From Ferrovibrio terrae_B (GTDB lineage: Bacteria > Pseudomonadota > Alphaproteobacteria > Ferrovibrionales > Ferrovibrionaceae): 16,134 nucleotides of DNA. Position numbers and translations under genes: made by a program. Location: assembly GCF_943371255.1 (NCBI RefSeq), contig NZ_CALRUC010000104.1, positions 1 through 16,134 of the forward strand. Direction: 5' to 3'. Shown here piece after piece: positions 14,675 to 16,134 of the stretch (within the stretch, counting starts at the first letter, position 1; each line of letters starts with the position of its first letter). The notes beneath the pieces were generated by a model that was given only the letters and a program-made list of their open reading frames with translations, ran no database searches and was not told where the DNA came from.

Positions 14675-15061
14675 TTAACGGTAGCGCCGCGCGGCGCCCA
14701 GGGTGATGCGGCGCGACGATGGCGGGATGGCCGCCTTCTCCGCCTTGGCGACATCCAGCGCCGTTTTGCCCCAGGCAACCGCCTCTGCGGCATTGTCGAT
14801 CAGCTCAGCCGGCAGCTTCCAGTAGCTCATCTGCACCGGCTTGCCCTTGCTGTCATAGACAAACGGGCCGCAGCCGCGCGCCTCGAAGGCTTTTTTGCCT
14901 TCGGCATCGGCCTTGAGATAGACGGTGTCGTCCGCGACCAAGGCAAACATCAGGCCGCGCGAATAGACCCCGGTGCCGCCGAACATCGGGCGCAGGGTCA
15001 CGCCGCCCAGGGGGGCGAACAGCTCCTGAATGAAGGCGGTGAAATCGCGACTCGCAGGCAT
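14675..15061 (-). CDS. TfoX/Sxy N-terminal-domain protein
   Basis: This encodes 128 residues from the ATG at 15061 (MPASRDFTAFIQELF). The body (LRPMFGGTGVYSRGLMFALVADDTVYLKAD, then GPFVYDSKGKPVQMSYWKLP) is a standard TfoX N-terminal domain. The C-terminal domain of full TfoX/Sxy competence regulators is absent, as in most alphaproteobacterial single-domain members, whose function is not established. A start 27 codons further upstream is possible, but that extension is unlike the family and overlaps the terminator of the fpr gene. The ribosome binding site is poor. An exact 14-base GC palindrome (14683-14696) lies in its last codons. Confidence 0.85.
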   Translation of the reverse strand: MPASRDFTAFIQELFAPLGGVTLRPMFGGTGVYSRGLMFALVADDTVYLKADAEGKKAFEARGCGPFVYDSKGKPVQMSYWKLPAELIDNAAEAVAWGKTALDVAKAEKAAIPPSSRRITLGAARRYR

Positions 15062-15118
15062 GGCGGGCAAGATAGCCAAGCCGGCGTCCAGGGCCAAGCG
15101 GGCTTTGCAGCCTGCGAC

Positions 15119-15153
15119 AAAAAATGCCGCAGGCCGGACCAATCCGGACCTGC
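15119..15153 (-). terminator. intrinsic terminator of the ferredoxin-NADP reductase gene
   Basis: On the minus strand, ten pairs with one bulged base (15153-15143 with 15138-15129) and a four-base loop are followed, after four bases, by six T (15124-15119). It begins 12 bases after the stop codon. A rival stem, 15110-15116 with 15128-15134, would place the T run in its loop and excludes the terminator. Confidence 0.75.
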
Positions 15154-15165
15154 TGCGCTACGGCC

Positions 15166-16002
15166 TTACTGCTCCACAAACGCCTTTTCGATCACATACT
15201 GGCCGGCGCCGGTGGTGGAGCCTTCCTGCCACTTCAGGCCATCCAGCATGTCGCGCATCTCGGCCAGCATGGCCGGGCTGCCACAGAGCATGATGCGGTC
15301 GGTTTCGATATTCAGCGGCGGCAGGCCGAGATCGGCGAACAGCTTGCCCGAGCGGATCAGGTCGGTCACGCGGCCCTGGTTGCGGAAGGCCTCGCGGGTC
15401 ACGGTCGGGTAGTAGACCAGCTTGTCCTTCACCATTTCGCCGATGAACTCGTTCTCCGGCAGCTCCTTGGTGATGAAATCCGCATAGGCCAGCTCGCCCA
15501 TGGTGCGCACACCATGCACCAGCACGATCTTGTCGAACCGCTCATAGGCATCCGGGTCCTTGATGATCGACATGAAGGGCGCGAGGCCTGTGCCGGTGGA
15601 GAGCAAATACAGCGTCCTGGCCGGCGTCAGGTTGTCCTGCAGCAGGGTGCCGGTCGCCTTCTTGCCGACGATGATTTTGTCGCCAACCTTGAGATGCTGC
15701 AGCCGTGAAGTCAGCGGGCCGTCCGGCACCTTGATCGAGAGGAATTCGAGAAACTCCTCGTAATTCGAGCTGACCATCGAATAGGCGCGCAGCAGCGGCT
15801 TGTTGTCGACGATCAGCCCGATCATGGCGAACTGGCCGTTGATGAAGCGGAAGCTCGGCTCGCGCGTCGTCTTGAAGGTGAACAGCGTGTCGGTCCAGTG
15901 ATGCACATAGGTCACCGTCTCCTCGCGCAGATTGCCGCCCGGCTTGAGCAGCGGATGCGAGGGCGCAGGCGAAACGGCGGCAGCGGCGGCGGAAGACGTC
16001 AT
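15166..16002 (-). CDS. fpr: ferredoxin-NADP reductase (Rhodobacter/Azotobacter type)
   Basis: This encodes 278 residues. RAYSMVSS (72-79) binds FAD, VPDGPLTSRLQHLKVGD is the subgroup block, GTGLAPFMSII (137-147) is the nicotinamide/NADP loop and LCGSPAM (239-245) is the C-terminal motif. The ending YVIEKAFVEQ is typical of bacterial subclass I enzymes with a tail past the usual aromatic end. The enzyme passes electrons between NADPH and ferredoxin or flavodoxin in the cytoplasm and serves redox balance, Fe-S repair and sometimes oxygenases. The first 20 residues are an Ala/Pro-rich extension before the core. The start ATG (16002) has a weak site; no other Met is suitable. It has its own terminator and an AT-rich inverted repeat upstream. 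It could serve oxygenases of the aromatic pathway, but this is inference. Confidence 0.95.
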   Translation of the reverse strand: MTSSAAAAAVSPAPSHPLLKPGGNLREETVTYVHHWTDTLFTFKTTREPSFRFINGQFAMIGLIVDNKPLLRAYSMVSSNYEEFLEFLSIKVPDGPLTSRLQHLKVGDKIIVGKKATGTLLQDNLTPARTLYLLSTGTGLAPFMSIIKDPDAYERFDKIVLVHGVRTMGELAYADFITKELPENEFIGEMVKDKLVYYPTVTREAFRNQGRVTDLIRSGKLFADLGLPPLNIETDRIMLCGSPAMLAEMRDMLDGLKWQEGSTTGAGQYVIEKAFVEQ

Positions 16003-16084
16003 GGCTCAGGAATCCGATTTCTCTGAATCAGCATTGGGGGGCAGCGCGGCAATACAGCAGCGATGCCGGGAACTCACGACCTAA

Positions 16085-16109
16085 ATCATATGTGTACATA
16101 TAATATGAT
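16085..16109. promoter_or_regulatory. AT-rich inverted repeat upstream of fpr (possible operator/promoter)
   Basis: ATCATAT (16085-16091) and ATATGAT (16103-16109) are perfect inverted arms 11 bases apart, with an inner palindrome ATATG-TGTA-CATAT (16088-16101). This AT-rich block stands out in GC-rich DNA, about 85 bases before the fpr start on the minus strand. MarR-type regulators often bind such symmetric AT-rich sites; the regulator is not identifiable here. A gene on the plus strand beyond the window may share it. Confidence 0.45.
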
Positions 16110-16134
16110 CCTGCCGCCTTGAACAGCGGATATT

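Noticed and set aside
14683..14696. Perfect 14-base GC palindrome at the 3' end of the tfoX-like gene
   Set aside because: It lies in coding sequence for Ala/Arg residues, in a GC-rich genome where such palindromes arise by chance, and it has no T tract for termination.
1..16134. Mobile elements, CRISPR arrays, tRNA or rRNA genes
   Set aside because: No transposase or integrase motifs, no regularly spaced repeats and no tRNA-like cloverleaf were seen. The only long direct repeats are the patches shared by the two binding-protein genes.

Overview
The window reads as chromosomal DNA of a GC-rich alphaproteobacterium, probably of the Rhodospirillales type. This rests on codon use strongly biased to G/C in third position, a Rhodobacter-type ferredoxin-NADP reductase, a DUF2783 protein, and aromatic-type branched-chain ABC transport genes. 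No species can be named from sequence alone.

Region 1 (1-4717, + strand) is a tightly packed operon for CoA-bound catabolism. It holds the 3' end of an enoyl-CoA hydratase, an acyl-CoA dehydrogenase, an old-yellow-enzyme-type flavoprotein with a 4Fe-4S motif and an unusual C-terminal fibronectin type III domain, and an acid-CoA ligase of the 2-aminobenzoate/benzoate-CoA ligase type. Genes overlap or nearly touch. The operon continues upstream of the window.

Region 2 (4718-11362, + strand) is a complete high-affinity uptake system of the Liv (HAAT) class. It has two tandem periplasmic binding proteins of 396 residues each, related to the type described for 2-nitrobenzoate and other aromatic acids, then permeases LivH and LivM and ATPases LivG and LivF. 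A 429-base leader with a possible promoter and potential RNA structure precedes the first binding protein. A good intrinsic terminator separates the two binding-protein genes, and a strong hairpin without a T tract separates the second from livH. The simplest joint reading is import of an aromatic acid followed by CoA activation and ring/side-chain processing; the substrate is inferred.

Region 3 (11363-14000, + strand) holds a soluble GGDEF diguanylate cyclase, then a three-gene unit: PaaG-like enoyl-CoA hydratase/isomerase, PaaI-like hotdog thioesterase and a small DUF2783 protein. Their functions fit the same CoA-thioester catabolism.

Region 4 (14001-16134) is different. A secreted protein of unknown function with visibly lower GC sits behind its own candidate promoter and a palindrome. 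It converges on a minus-strand TfoX N-terminal-domain protein. A minus-strand ferredoxin-NADP reductase follows, with its own terminator and an AT-rich inverted repeat upstream near the window end. No tRNA, rRNA, IS element or CRISPR array was seen.
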